Below, piece by piece: positions 1-8,114 of a stretch of 64,000 nt of DNA. Below the pieces are notes generated by a model. That model was not told where the DNA came from, made no database searches, and was given only the letters and a program-made list of their open reading frames with translations. This DNA is from CAZBWE01 sp964581905 (GTDB lineage Bacteria; Planctomycetota; Phycisphaerae; Sedimentisphaerales; Anaerobacaceae): NCBI GenBank assembly GCA_964581905.1, contig CAZOQJ010000001.1:1-64000 (forward strand), read 5' to 3'. The position numbers and the translations under genes were made by a program. The stretch's first letter is position 1; each line of letters opens with the position of its first letter.

Positions 1-2
1 CA

Positions 3-275
3 AATACCGTCATAGAACTTAGAAACAGTTCGGAAGTAAGACGCATCGTTACAGATAATCAAGGGTGTTTCGAATTTGACCAGGTACGACCGGGCGGATG
101 GACACTTAAAATTGATAGTGACAATCTCCCGGAATATTATTATTTTGAAAAGGGAATTTTCGAGCTTGAATTAAAACCCGGCCAAAAAATGGAAATTTTT
201 ACAAAAGTGCTGCCCAAGAAACGCCGCATCCGTATCATAGCTGAGCCGCAAACCTTGTTTGAGGAGCTCCATTAA
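3..275 (+). CDS. C-terminal end of a surface or secreted protein (partial)
   Basis: The window opens inside a coding region whose last 90 codons run open to a TAA at 273-275. The visible tail contains GCFEFDQVRPGGWTLKID. This resembles the G-x-F-x-F...P-G-x-(W/Y) signature of prealbumin-like (CNA-B or carboxypeptidase-regulatory-like) beta domains, common in large exported proteins. It ends in a basic tail (KKRRIRII). The start is outside the window, so neither length nor function can be judged. The domain assignment is a motif match by eye. Confidence 0.6.
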   Translation, partial: NTVIELRNSSEVRRIVTDNQGCFEFDQVRPGGWTLKIDSDNLPEYYYFEKGIFELELKPGQKMEIFTKVLPKKRRIRIIAEPQTLFEELH

Positions 276-362
276 ATCACAGGCGGGCTGATGCTTTAAA
301 TGTGTAGCGTCCATTAAAAGAACGAAATGATAGAAAGACAAATAGAACGATAAGGAGTTGAT

Positions 363-782
363 ATGAAAACAAAAGAAACCAAAAATTTATTGACTGTTGG
401 TGCAATCCTGGTTGCTTGTTTAATTGTGGTCTGGTTGGCCGGCCCAATTCAGGGCAGAAAAAAAAGCTATGAGGTCAAACCCGAAATCACCCTGCCTGAA
501 TACCGAACTGACACGGCTCGTGCCATAGATGCCTATGAACGCATGATGGACCGCTTTATAAACCTGACCGAAAGAAACCTAACCGGCATTAATACAGATG
601 TTAAGGACATCGCTAAAAGATTGGTTTTGATTGACTGCAAACTAACGGAGCTTTCCGCAAGAATGGAAAGAATCGAAAAGGCACTTGGCATCGAACAAGT
701 TGAAAAGCGAGTCGAAGGAACCCCCGCAGCCAAAGCGCCCACCGCCAGTACTAATAAGTCGCCTTTGCAAAGCCAAAAGTGA
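363..782 (+). CDS. Small single-pass membrane protein with helical C-terminus
   Basis: 139 residues. One hydrophobic segment near residues 9-27 (LLTVGAILVACLIVVWLAG) is followed by a charged, mostly helical region that looks like a short coiled coil (roughly residues 55-112), then a Pro/Ala/Ser-rich tail. A good ribosome binding site (AAGGAG at 352-357) stands 5 bases before the ATG. It follows the partial surface-protein gene on the same strand and may be co-transcribed with it. I do not recognise the family. The topology suggests an anchored protein with a soluble coiled coil. Confidence 0.6.
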   Translation: MKTKETKNLLTVGAILVACLIVVWLAGPIQGRKKSYEVKPEITLPEYRTDTARAIDAYERMMDRFINLTERNLTGINTDVKDIAKRLVLIDCKLTELSARMERIEKALGIEQVEKRVEGTPAAKAPTASTNKSPLQSQK

Positions 783-885
783 TGTGCCGAATAACTCCGA
801 CCGCAAAGTCGCAAAGAAATTGATGTGTTATTCCTAAATGCCCGCTCTATAAACTTAACATTCGGGCAGAACCCAGGCCATGTTC

Positions 886-1086
886 TCAGCCGTAGGTTTT
901 TCCATTCTGGTCCACGTAAATAGTGCCTTTTGCCTGCTTTATCACCTTAACCGCCTTTGGCACCTCGTCTAAATTTGGGACTTTGAATAATTTTTTGCAC
1001 CTCCGGCATCTTATTCTGCGGTCGGCGGCAATAGCATCAAGCAGCCAGCTATTACCACAACTGGGGCATTGGGCGATAATCTGCAT
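886..1086 (-). CDS. Small zinc-ribbon protein
   Basis: 66 residues. It opens with CPSCG and has a second CRRC pair about 20 residues later, giving a C-x2-C...C-x2-C zinc knuckle close to the MJ0042-type zinc-ribbon seen at the N-terminus of many proteins in Planctomycetes and Deltaproteobacteria. The remainder is short and basic, with no catalytic domain. Such proteins usually bind zinc structurally. The partner and role are unknown. It stands alone on the minus strand between convergent and divergent neighbours. Confidence 0.55.
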   Translation of the reverse strand: MQIIAQCPSCGNSWLLDAIAADRRIRCRRCKKLFKVPNLDEVPKAVKVIKQAKGTIYVDQNGKTYG

Positions 1087-1592
1087 CAGTAGACCCTTAT
1101 ATCAGAAGCCAAATATTGAAATCCGAAACCGGCGCAAACAAAGGATATTTTATCCGTAGATTCAATGGGTGCCCATAATAAATTTTTTTCTCCCTGCCCT
1201 ATAATATCACTTTATCACAAACGGCATTGCCCTGAGCAGAAAAAATACATGGTTTGCGGTTCTGGCTTAGTGTGATTTTGCTTGATTTAGCTGCTCAAAT
1301 TTGCTAATATACGTTTTGTTGGGGTGTGACGAAGTGGTAAAGAGAATTTCATGTAGAGTTATTAGTACTGCTGCTTTCAGCAAAACAAGTGCTGGTTCGT
1401 CGTTTGTAAATCAGATGAACAATCACCAGCATGAAGGCGGTGGTATTGCTGCTGCGGATATCAGGCTCAAATACGTCAGCATTCCGGCTGATAATCCCAA
1501 ATCCTTCGATATTGGCCTGGGAATCCTGAATGGCTTTGCGATAGGGGAGATTCTCGATTGTTACGCCTGAATCTTTGCCGGGCAAATCGAAA
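1087..1592. other. Mostly non-coding stretch
   Basis: About 500 bases between the zinc-ribbon gene and the HPP gene. The only open frame worth noting is a weak minus-strand one at 1349-1585, listed separately. No RNA gene, hairpin terminator or clear promoter was seen. Confidence 0.4.
1349..1585 (-). CDS. Doubtful small reading frame downstream of the HPP gene
   Basis: 78 residues starting 7 bases after the stop of the HPP-family gene, a spacing that would allow translational coupling. The middle holds one short hydrophobic run (TAFMLVIVHLIY) and the tail is Ser/Thr-rich. I recognise no domain. HPP proteins are often followed by, or fused to, small regulatory domains, so a decayed remnant of such a partner is possible. 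An overlapping plus-strand frame of similar length weakens the case. Confidence 0.25.
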   Translation of the reverse strand: MPGKDSGVTIENLPYRKAIQDSQANIEGFGIISRNADVFEPDIRSSNTTAFMLVIVHLIYKRRTSTCFAESSSTNNST

Positions 1593-2063
1593 TCATACCA
1601 AATCTTTCAAGTAGCCTTTTAGATAATAGCGGCACTGTGATAAGATTACCGCACTTAGCATTATGGTGATGAACGCGTCGAGGGAGACCTCGTTTATTAC
1701 TACGGCCAGGGCTGTACCGGCGGCAGGTGGATGTTCAACATCTAAAGCTACCATAAGTAAAATCGCCAATCCGACTGCCAGAGGGTATTCAAAAAAATAT
1801 GGCAGTGTAGTGAAATAGAAAATGGTTCCCGAAGCCAGGCCAACCAGATGACCTCCAACGACATTTTTTGTTTGCGCTGAAACAGTCTTAGGCATTGCGA
1901 ATATAATAAATGTAGTTGCACCCATCGAGCTGATTACGACTATTTTATCCTTGCCAAGGATAAGAACGAGGATAAATAACGCTATGGTAGCCAATAAGCT
2001 TTGCAGGATGTAGTATTTCCAAAGCTTTTTGAATTTGCTTTTTATTGTTGTTTGCTCTTCCAT
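1593..2063 (-). CDS. HPP-family integral membrane protein
   Basis: 156 residues with about four hydrophobic segments (near 18-37, 43-57, 72-88 and 95-110, plus a C-terminal one). It carries the family signature EHPPAAGTAL, from which the HPP family takes its name. HPP proteins are inner-membrane proteins. Some are implicated in nitrite transport in cyanobacteria and plastids, but the substrate here cannot be inferred. The length fits the single HPP domain without a C-terminal CBS pair. It is not obviously part of the flagellar operon that starts to its right, although it reads in the same direction. Confidence 0.85.
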   Translation of the reverse strand: MEEQTTIKSKFKKLWKYYILQSLLATIALFILVLILGKDKIVVISSMGATTFIIFAMPKTVSAQTKNVVGGHLVGLASGTIFYFTTLPYFFEYPLAVGLAILLMVALDVEHPPAAGTALAVVINEVSLDAFITIMLSAVILSQCRYYLKGYLKDLV

Positions 2064-2231
2064 GATTAGCTAATCTGGCATAAGCTCGCAATAGAGGCAA
2101 TAAAAAACAGCGAAGAATGGATAACTTGCGGTGCAGTTATACACATTTCTTCGCCGAGTTTATAAAATCCTTTAATACGATTGATTCGACCCTCCGTGGC
2201 CGGCCTTGCGATATAGTAATTTTCTTAACTT

Positions 2232-2501
2232 TTATATGTCAAGTTCTGCGATGTTTTCTGCGGCTTCCCGAACATTTTCAGGATTATCAAGCTGGCCGGA
2301 CAATAGAAGCTGCCGTGCCTTTTGAACGGCGTTGGTGTCTTCTGGTGGGATTTGTTTTGCCTGTTCAATCAAAGAATCGTAGCTAACCTGCAGTGAAGCA
2401 TCCCCTTCATTACTTGCAGGAACCTTGGATGAGTCGGGTTGTTTGGAGGATGATTCTTTCAAAATACCTGGGATTTGATTGTTATCTATTTTTTCTAACA
2501 T
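2232..2501 (-). CDS. flgM: FlgM-like anti-sigma-28 candidate
   Basis: 89 residues. The first half is polar and disordered-looking (SSSKQPDSSKVPASNEGDAS). The C-terminal half has two predicted amphipathic helices ending in AENIAELDI. This is the FlgM layout: an unstructured N-terminus and a C-terminal helical part that binds FliA. The segment VQKARQLLLSGQLDNPENV resembles the conserved FlgM region that precedes the last helix. It is the last gene of the operon containing fliA, a suitable place for the anti-sigma factor. Similarity is weak by eye, so the symbol is provisional. Another small flagellum-linked protein is the main alternative. Confidence 0.5.
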   Translation of the reverse strand: MLEKIDNNQIPGILKESSSKQPDSSKVPASNEGDASLQVSYDSLIEQAKQIPPEDTNAVQKARQLLLSGQLDNPENVREAAENIAELDI

Positions 2502-2640
2502 TGCTTATTACCTTCTTGTCTGTTCCACATATTCTTTTCGAGGGTTTTTCCTAAAACTTTATGTTTTTTTAGTCGAATTTTCATTTTTTTCTAAAGTTAA
2601 TGCTCATTCAGGCCGAAAAAACTACGTTTTGCTGAAATTG

Positions 2641-3270
2641 TTACGTTTTAGGCTGTAAGGTTTCAGCTGTTTCATAACCCACGAATTTGACAAATCTAAG
2701 TGAACTAATAGTCACTAATTTTTCCCGCAAAGTTGTAGAACCCATGAAATTATGACGGCTGTAATAGCTTTTTATTCGTTCTTCAGTTGTTTTATCGGTA
2801 GTATCCCAAATTTGTTCGAGGGCCCACAATATCTGCCCATCGGCCAAGTCTATAAGCTTTAGTCGAAGACCAATGCTCATGTGAGGATAAGGCTTGAATC
2901 CTGTAACAGTGCCAATCAATACGGCATCACATTTTAGGGTCTTGCGTATTACGGATAATTGTTCAAATGTATATTCTGTGTTCGCATCCAGCTGCAAGCT
3001 CCGAAAGGCAGGGTCGTGTTGACGTACAAGGGTTAGCCCGAAAACCTGCTTTTTTTGCAACGCCTGGAAAAGTGCTTCAGTTACATCGGCAGAGATTTGA
3101 GGGAAAGCCGAATCGTTGGCCAGTTCAACTAGGGCGACCCTGCCGATAGCACTCAAATCCTTATTCGGATTCAGATAGTAGTAATCACTGCGCGGCGGGA
3201 AAAAGCCAGGGCCGCCACAGCCCAATACAAGAATCGGCAGCACTAAGAATATTGTTTTTAATCTATTCAT
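2641..3270 (-). CDS. CsgG/LpoB-like outer-membrane lipoprotein
   Basis: 209 residues with a lipoprotein signal peptide ending in the lipobox LVLGC (Cys at about residue 18), so it should be lipidated and exported. The mature part reads VALVELANDSAFPQISADVT, then a helix, then CDAVLIGTVTGF and a strand with LIDLADGQILW. That order is typical of the CsgG/LpoB/DUF799-type alpha-beta fold. In flagellar settings such lipoproteins (FlgT- or FlgP-like) help assemble basal-body outer rings. It follows a second lipoprotein gene by 4 bases and is followed by the FlgM-like gene. A role in the basal body or outer-membrane passage is an inference from position. Confidence 0.65.
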   Translation of the reverse strand: MNRLKTIFLVLPILVLGCGGPGFFPPRSDYYYLNPNKDLSAIGRVALVELANDSAFPQISADVTEALFQALQKKQVFGLTLVRQHDPAFRSLQLDANTEYTFEQLSVIRKTLKCDAVLIGTVTGFKPYPHMSIGLRLKLIDLADGQILWALEQIWDTTDKTTEERIKSYYSRHNFMGSTTLREKLVTISSLRFVKFVGYETAETLQPKT

Positions 3271-3274
3271 TTGG

Positions 3275-3862
3275 TTAACCTGAAATGGGTGTTTCTTTTA
3301 ACACTGATTTACGTTGCTTAGTTGGTAATGTTTTGGTCGAGCCTCGGTCTTGCTCCTGGGATGCCTCGGTCTTAATTTCTCCGCCGAGAACTGTAAGTAT
3401 CCTGAGCAGTGCTTCCAGTTGAGCTTTGTCGGCATAGCGTATCTCATCACGGAAGCCAAGTATATCCGCTTTCCAGTTGTTCAGCTCGATGCGCATTTCA
3501 ATCAAAAGGTCATTTGCCTCGGTTAATTCCTTCTTGGTCTGCGTTAGTTCAGGCTCAAGAGCAGCGATGCGGTCTTTAAGCTGGCGGTTTTCAGCGATAA
3601 GGCCTTGATTTTTCTGCCGCAGCGCTGAGGTTTCCTCTGAGAGTCTGGCGTGTTCTTTCGCCAGCTCGATTGCGGAATCTACGGCAGTTTGGCCCTTTGT
3701 ATTAGATTCTTGGAACCTTTTTGACATAGAGGTACTGTCGTGCTTGGTAGAGGCGGGTTTGAAGACCGGCCTGTTGGGTTCCAAGACATTTGGGCAGCCC
3801 ACCATCAGAAATGTTAATGCTGATAGAACCAGAAAAGTAAAGATTTTTTTGTTAGTTTGCAT
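3275..3862 (-). CDS. Coiled-coil lipoprotein
   Basis: About 195 residues from the ATG at 3862. The frame is open further upstream to 3928, but GGAG lies 9 bases before this ATG and the extension would run deep into the upstream gene. The protein begins MQTNKK, then a hydrophobic run and the lipobox LMVGC. The mature part has a long Glu/Lys/Leu-rich coiled coil (roughly residues 65-135, with LAKEHARLSEETSALRQKN) and a polar C-terminus. It overlaps the upstream 94-residue gene by 11 bases, indicating coupled translation. It is probably an outer-membrane-anchored periplasmic rod. Function is unknown, and co-transcription with fliA and flhA suggests a flagellar role. Confidence 0.65.
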   Translation of the reverse strand: MQTNKKIFTFLVLSALTFLMVGCPNVLEPNRPVFKPASTKHDSTSMSKRFQESNTKGQTAVDSAIELAKEHARLSEETSALRQKNQGLIAENRQLKDRIAALEPELTQTKKELTEANDLLIEMRIELNNWKADILGFRDEIRYADKAQLEALLRILTVLGGEIKTEASQEQDRGSTKTLPTKQRKSVLKETPISG

Positions 3863-4136
3863 TGTCATTTTCTCCATTATTTTTTTGGTCAGGCCCCTGT
3901 TCTGTAGATTGGACATCGGTATATTCACATCTTATGCGTGTTTTCGCACCGCAGCCACAGGTTACCTCCATTACAGCAAATTCAGGATGATTTTCCACGA
4001 TACGTACCTGGGCTGCAGCTGATGTTACGTTTCTTTTATTTGACGAGTTTGGAGCGTCTTGGCTTGTATCGAGACGAAATCGTCCTTCCAGCTTAACGTT
4101 GTCGCTCTTTAGAATGTGTCCTGCGGTTTTTTCCAT
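3852..4136 (-). CDS. Small protein with CGCG...C motif in flagellar operon
   Basis: 94 residues. The centre has EVTCGCGAKTRIRCEY, three closely spaced cysteines that could bind a metal, preceded by VRIVENHPEFAVMEV. The first 40 and last 20 residues are polar and low in complexity. Its stop codon overlaps the start of the lipoprotein gene. I do not recognise a named family. The conserved-looking Cys cluster and the operon position argue for a real small protein rather than a chance frame. Confidence 0.55.
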   Translation of the reverse strand: MEKTAGHILKSDNVKLEGRFRLDTSQDAPNSSNKRNVTSAAAQVRIVENHPEFAVMEVTCGCGAKTRIRCEYTDVQSTEQGPDQKNNGENDNAN

Positions 4137-4178
4137 TTTTTAGCTTTTCCTGTTTTTATACATAATAATATATTCGAG

Positions 4179-4409
4179 TTACGCACAATAATCGATAGAA
4201 TGTCGGTCTTGTTCATCTTCAGTTTCGCTGCTGATGTTTTTATCGGTTGATTTGTTCAGTTCATCTTTAGTGGATTCGCGTTCCTGGTCATTTTGCCCGT
4301 GTGAATTCTGTCGTTTCTTTCTCTCTTGCCGGCGTTGTGCAGGAGTTAAGCTTCCGATGTTGTGTAGGACTTCCACCGATTTTATTATAGTGTGTTCATT
4401 ATCTGCCAT
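4179..4409 (-). CDS. Small charged hypothetical protein next to fliA
   Basis: 76 residues, very polar, with a helical segment SLTPAQRRQERKKRQ in the middle and an acidic tail. Its start overlaps the end of fliA by 11 bases, which suggests coupled translation. It has no hydrophobic segment, no signal peptide and no domain that I recognise. It could be a small regulator or an assembly factor. Only its position supports a flagellar link. Confidence 0.45.
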   Translation of the reverse strand: MADNEHTIIKSVEVLHNIGSLTPAQRRQERKKRQNSHGQNDQERESTKDELNKSTDKNISSETEDEQDRHSIDYCA

Positions 4410-5202
4410 CTTTCCATTGCCTCAGTTTTACAGACAGGTTAAATAAGGCGATTGCGTGCAATTGGCTGACACGCGACTCGGTAACGCTGAAGACTTCAGC
4501 GATTTGTTTCATTGTTAGTTGCTGCTGATAGTAAAGTATAATAATCTGTCGTTGTTTTTCACTTAGCTGCTGGATAGCTTCAGTTAGTTTGTCGATGAGT
4601 TCGGCATGTTCGAGCTGCTGGTCGGGGGTAGCTGTCTTGACTGCTGTCAGAGAAGAGCTCAGTGAAATTGAGCCCTCTTGTAAGCTATCGATTGAGACAA
4701 AGTGCTTCGCACGAGCACTTTCGAATATTTGATAAAGTTTATTAACAGAAATCTGCATTTTCCCGGCCAACTCTTCATCGGTAGGTAATGACCCTTTCTG
4801 TTCGGTAATTTCCAGGCTGAACTGCATAGCTTCGCGAATCTGCTTGTCGACGTTCGCAGACACAAAGGACCAGTTTCTTAGCTCATCGAGAATAGCTCCT
4901 CTGATTCTTATGTAGGCGTATGTTTTGAACTCTGCCTGGTGGGATGGGTCGTAATCGTGGGCAGCTTTAACTAAACCCACCGTTCCTGCGGCAACTAAAT
5001 CCTCGTACGATAAGGGAGGTTTCAAATATATGACTACCCGCTGAACTATTTTATGCACCATAGGAAGAAACTGCGTTATTTGTTCGTTTTTGATGGTCGG
5101 TTCTTCCTGGCCGGTGTACGTACACTTAACATTTGCCTTTAGATGCTTGTGGTTGTCTTTAGTAGATTGGTCTTCGAAAGTTTTTTTAGTCTCTACCACC
5201 AT
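4399..5202 (-). CDS. fliA: Flagellar sigma factor sigma-28 (FliA)
   Basis: 267 residues. Region 2 is clear: YEDLVAAGTVGLVKAAHDYD then FKTYAYIRIRGAILDELR, the hallmark of the FliA/SigD group. Region 3 follows, then region 4 with LSEKQRQIIILYYQQQLTMK and a helix-turn-helix (IAEVFSVTESRVSQL). FliA directs RNA polymerase to late flagellar genes (consensus TAAA-N15-GCCGATAA) and is held in check by FlgM. The first 40 residues form a non-conserved extension. The start overlaps the end of the small membrane-protein gene by 17 bases. A FlgM-like gene closes the same operon. Confidence 0.93.
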   Translation of the reverse strand: MVVETKKTFEDQSTKDNHKHLKANVKCTYTGQEEPTIKNEQITQFLPMVHKIVQRVVIYLKPPLSYEDLVAAGTVGLVKAAHDYDPSHQAEFKTYAYIRIRGAILDELRNWSFVSANVDKQIREAMQFSLEITEQKGSLPTDEELAGKMQISVNKLYQIFESARAKHFVSIDSLQEGSISLSSSLTAVKTATPDQQLEHAELIDKLTEAIQQLSEKQRQIIILYYQQQLTMKQIAEVFSVTESRVSQLHAIALFNLSVKLRQWKDGR

Positions 5203-5431
5203 TAGCTTTTTCCTTTTGTTGACTCATCTGACTCTTTATCATTGCATTTATCAAAATAGCATTAATTGCTTTTACGGCCATGGCTGCCACTAAGTATATA
5301 ATTACTGCCCCTATCAGTGCCCTCTTAGAGCAGGTAAACGGTGAAAGGTCACTAACCCAGCCGGTTAAGCAGACTGCAAAAAAACATACTACAGCAGCGC
5401 TTACTGCGATGGACCGAACATGTAATGGCAT
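5186..5431 (-). CDS. Small two-pass membrane protein between flhA and fliA
   Basis: 81 residues from the ATG at 5431. A longer frame to 5512 exists, but its first 27 codons run through a hairpin (5452-5472) and into flhA, so the shorter form is preferred. Two hydrophobic segments (VSAAVVCFFAVCLTGWV and ALIGAVIIYLVAAMAVKAI) flank a short loop containing PFTCSK, and a charged tail follows. In many bacteria flhF and flhG occupy this place between flhA and fliA. Neither is present here. I know no function for it. Confidence 0.55.
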   Translation of the reverse strand: MPLHVRSIAVSAAVVCFFAVCLTGWVSDLSPFTCSKRALIGAVIIYLVAAMAVKAINAILINAMIKSQMSQQKEKANGGRD

Positions 5432-5451
5432 AATCAGTTTCCAACCATAGT

Positions 5452-5472
5452 GGGATACCCCACGTGGTATCC
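5452..5472. repeat. Hairpin between flhA and the small membrane gene
   Basis: GGATACC at 5453-5459 pairs with GGTATCC at 5466-5472 around a short loop, a perfect 7-bp inverted repeat. It lies just after flhA and could attenuate transcription or protect the 3' end of the message. Confidence 0.5.
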
Positions 5473-5492
5473 TATTATCTATTTTTGTATTT

Positions 5493-7628
5493 TCAATTTG
5501 AAACCATAGCAAGTTCTCTTTCTTTGGGCGACACTTCTTCTTGGTTCAGCTCGATGGAGATGGCTTTTATCGGTTCTATTTCAGTTCCAAGCACAATTTC
5601 ATCATAAGCTATCACGGGCAATGGCGGAACTGTCCGTGACAGCATCGCCGCCAGGGGTCGTCGCAATCTTGAATCGCATAGCAAGACTATACTTTCCACA
5701 CCGTTATCCATTGCTTTTTTCCAGCCCTGCGCTATTTTGGTGCTTATCTGCATTGCTATCTCAGTTGGTAAGGCCAGATTTAACGAGTCTGCTTCCTGTC
5801 GCAGTGTTGAAGTCATCTGATGTTCGAGTGCCGGCTCCAATGTTATAGCGGAGATTTTACCATTCTTGTTTTTATGCTGGTCAGTAATAGTCCTGGCCAG
5901 GCGTTTTCGAACCATCTCGGTTAAGATATCGGTGTTTTTGGTTTTTGAAGCGTGTTCTCCCAGCGATTCGAGTATGGTGTTTAATTGGCGAACCGGTATT
6001 CTGTCCTTCAAAAGGTTCTTAAGCACGCGTTGAAGCATTCCGACAGGTACGAGTTCGCCGACAACCTCCCCAATTAATGATGGCTGGGTTTTACGAAGTC
6101 TGTCCACAAGCGATTGTACATCTTCACGTGTAAGTAATTCGTCGGCATGTTTTTTCAGCGTTTCCGATAGATGTGTAATAAAAACCGATTCCGGGTCGAT
6201 TACAGTATATCCATTTAACTCTGCTTTATCTTTGTCGGCCGGTGAAATCCACAAAGCAGGCAGGCCATAAACAGGTTCGGCAGTTTCTATACCTTCTACT
6301 TTGCTGTGGGCGGCACCGGAGTCCATGGCAAGGAGCATATTGGGTTCTATCTTTCCATCTGCCACTATATGGTCGAAAATTCTTATCTCGTATTTGCTTG
6401 GTTCGAGGTTGATGTTGTCCCGCAGACGAATCAAAGGTATAATGATGCCGAGCTCCTGGGCAAATTTTCTTCGTAGCGCCCCAATGCGGTCGAAGATAGT
6501 ACCGTTTTTACGAGGGTCGACTAAGCTGATCAATCTTACACCGAACTGCACAGAAATTCTGTCTATATCCAGCAGTTCTTCGACCGGCTGCTTGTCAGCT
6601 TTTGCTTTCTGCGATGGTACTTTGCGTTTTCCTTGCTGGTCTTTCTCATATTTGCTCACTAATCGACCGATAAAAGCGGCGCCTCCAGCCAATAGTAAAA
6701 ACGGTATGGGGGGCAGTCCGGGCACGAGAGCCATTGCAGCAATGATAACAGAGGCTACTACCAACGGTTGGCTGGACTTGAGAAATTGGTTGCTAAGGTC
6801 CTGGCCTACGCTGTACTTTGAAGAAATTTTGGTTACGAGAAAGCCTGAACTTATAGCGATTATTACTGAAGGTATCTGACTAACGAGTCCATCGCCTATG
6901 GAGAGTATGGAATAGGTTTTTATGGCCTGACCAATTGACATACCACGCGAATAGCCCATAGCTATACCACCGATTATATTAACGGCGGTGATTATGATTC
7001 CTGCTTTTGCATCGCCTCGAATAAATTTGCTGGCACCATCCATCGCTCCATAGAACTCGCTTTCCTTTACAATTTTTGCTCTTCGTTCATTGGCCTGGAC
7101 CTCGGTGATGGTTCCGGCATTGAGGTCTGCGTCGATAGCCATTTGCTTGCCGGGCATGCCATCAAGAGTAAAACGGGCAGAAACTTCGCTTATTCGCTCG
7201 GCGCCTTTTGTGATTACTACGAATTGGATAACAACAAGGATTAAAAAGATAACCAGTCCGACGATGAACTGGCCACCAGCTACGAAATCACCGAAAGTCT
7301 GGATAATTTTGCCGGCATCTCCCTGCAGGAGTATCAATCTGGTCGAAGCAACATTAAGAGAGAGCCGGAACAGCGTTACAAATAGGAGCAGCGAAGGGAA
7401 CGCAGATAATTCGAGAGCTTCTTTTGAAGATAAAGTAACAATCAAAACGGCTATGGCTAGTGATATACTGCAGGCCAAAAGCATATCCAACAGTGGTGTT
7501 GGTAAAGGAATTATGAGAGTGGCAAGAATCGTCACTAAACCCACGGCCAAAATAATACTGCTGTGGGGACCTGAAAGTATATTGAACGTCCCAAGTCTTG
7601 ATGAACCTGACTGTACAGAATCTGTCAT
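5493..7628 (-). CDS. flhA: Flagellar export gate protein FlhA
   Basis: 711 residues, the usual FlhA length. The N-terminal half has about eight membrane segments. The family signature EVSARFTLDGMPGKQM is followed by DADLNAGTITEVQANER, with conserved acidic residues in the cytoplasmic loop. The C-terminal half is the soluble FlhA-C domain that forms the nonameric ring and docks chaperone-substrate pairs (for example LWISPADKDKAELNGYTVID). FlhA works with FlhB, FliP, FliQ and FliR in the type III export gate. It is followed by the small membrane gene and preceded at 35 bases by fliN. Confidence 0.97.
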   Translation of the reverse strand: MTDSVQSGSSRLGTFNILSGPHSSIILAVGLVTILATLIIPLPTPLLDMLLACSISLAIAVLIVTLSSKEALELSAFPSLLLFVTLFRLSLNVASTRLILLQGDAGKIIQTFGDFVAGGQFIVGLVIFLILVVIQFVVITKGAERISEVSARFTLDGMPGKQMAIDADLNAGTITEVQANERRAKIVKESEFYGAMDGASKFIRGDAKAGIIITAVNIIGGIAMGYSRGMSIGQAIKTYSILSIGDGLVSQIPSVIIAISSGFLVTKISSKYSVGQDLSNQFLKSSQPLVVASVIIAAMALVPGLPPIPFLLLAGGAAFIGRLVSKYEKDQQGKRKVPSQKAKADKQPVEELLDIDRISVQFGVRLISLVDPRKNGTIFDRIGALRRKFAQELGIIIPLIRLRDNINLEPSKYEIRIFDHIVADGKIEPNMLLAMDSGAAHSKVEGIETAEPVYGLPALWISPADKDKAELNGYTVIDPESVFITHLSETLKKHADELLTREDVQSLVDRLRKTQPSLIGEVVGELVPVGMLQRVLKNLLKDRIPVRQLNTILESLGEHASKTKNTDILTEMVRKRLARTITDQHKNKNGKISAITLEPALEHQMTSTLRQEADSLNLALPTEIAMQISTKIAQGWKKAMDNGVESIVLLCDSRLRRPLAAMLSRTVPPLPVIAYDEIVLGTEIEPIKAISIELNQEEVSPKERELAMVSN

Positions 7629-7662
7629 TATAGTTTATTCCCCAGAGCAAAATTTGCTCTGA

Positions 7663-8067
7663 TTATTCCTTGTTAGCAGTCACGGCGGCCCCAGCGCCAA
7701 GAATTTCTTTTATTCTGACGGCAAACTTTCCATCCACTACTACAATACTTCCAGTGGCAAACTTCGTGTCCCTCAGGTATAAGTCCGCTGGTGCTTCAAT
7801 GGCTTTGTCAAGCTTCAATACCGAACCGGGGCCAAGCTGTAAGAGCCGCTGGATTAGTATTTCCGTCTTGCCGATAGCGACCATAACAGGCACACTCATA
7901 TCCAACAGGATGTCAATACTTGTGCCTTGACCTGAGGTTTCCGTCCCAGCCGCTTCGGAAAATTCGACAGATTGCGCCTGTTTTTTGGAATCCTCCTGAC
8001 CAGCCTGGTCTTGCTGATTCTGGTTTTCCTGGGTTTTCTCTTCTACGGTTTCTGTTGTCTCGGCCAT
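7663..8067 (-). CDS. fliN: Flagellar motor switch protein FliN
   Basis: 134 residues. The acidic, Gln-rich first half is variable. The second half is a full SpoA domain: ILLDMSVPVMVAIGKTEI, then LLQLGPGSVLKLDKAIEAP, then FATGSIVVVDGKFAVRI. FliN forms the lower C-ring with FliM and FliG and binds FliH for export. It lies between fliM and flhA in the same operon, in the usual order fliL-fliM-fliN. Confidence 0.96.
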   Translation of the reverse strand: MAETTETVEEKTQENQNQQDQAGQEDSKKQAQSVEFSEAAGTETSGQGTSIDILLDMSVPVMVAIGKTEILIQRLLQLGPGSVLKLDKAIEAPADLYLRDTKFATGSIVVVDGKFAVRIKEILGAGAAVTANKE

Positions 8068-8114
8068 ATTTCTGTTTCCTTCTAATTATTAAGTATCCGT
8101 AAATGATTTATGAT

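Noticed and set aside
1468..1494. Sigma-28-like match CAAA-N15-GCTGATAA on the plus strand
   Set aside because: Spacing fits, but no gene follows on that strand; probably chance.
5432..5512. 27-residue extension of the small membrane protein after flhA
   Set aside because: Runs through a hairpin and overlaps flhA; the internal ATG at 5431 is more plausible.
6301..7662. Long open frames antisense to flhA (up to about 190 codons)
   Set aside because: They mirror a strongly conserved gene; no sign of independent coding.
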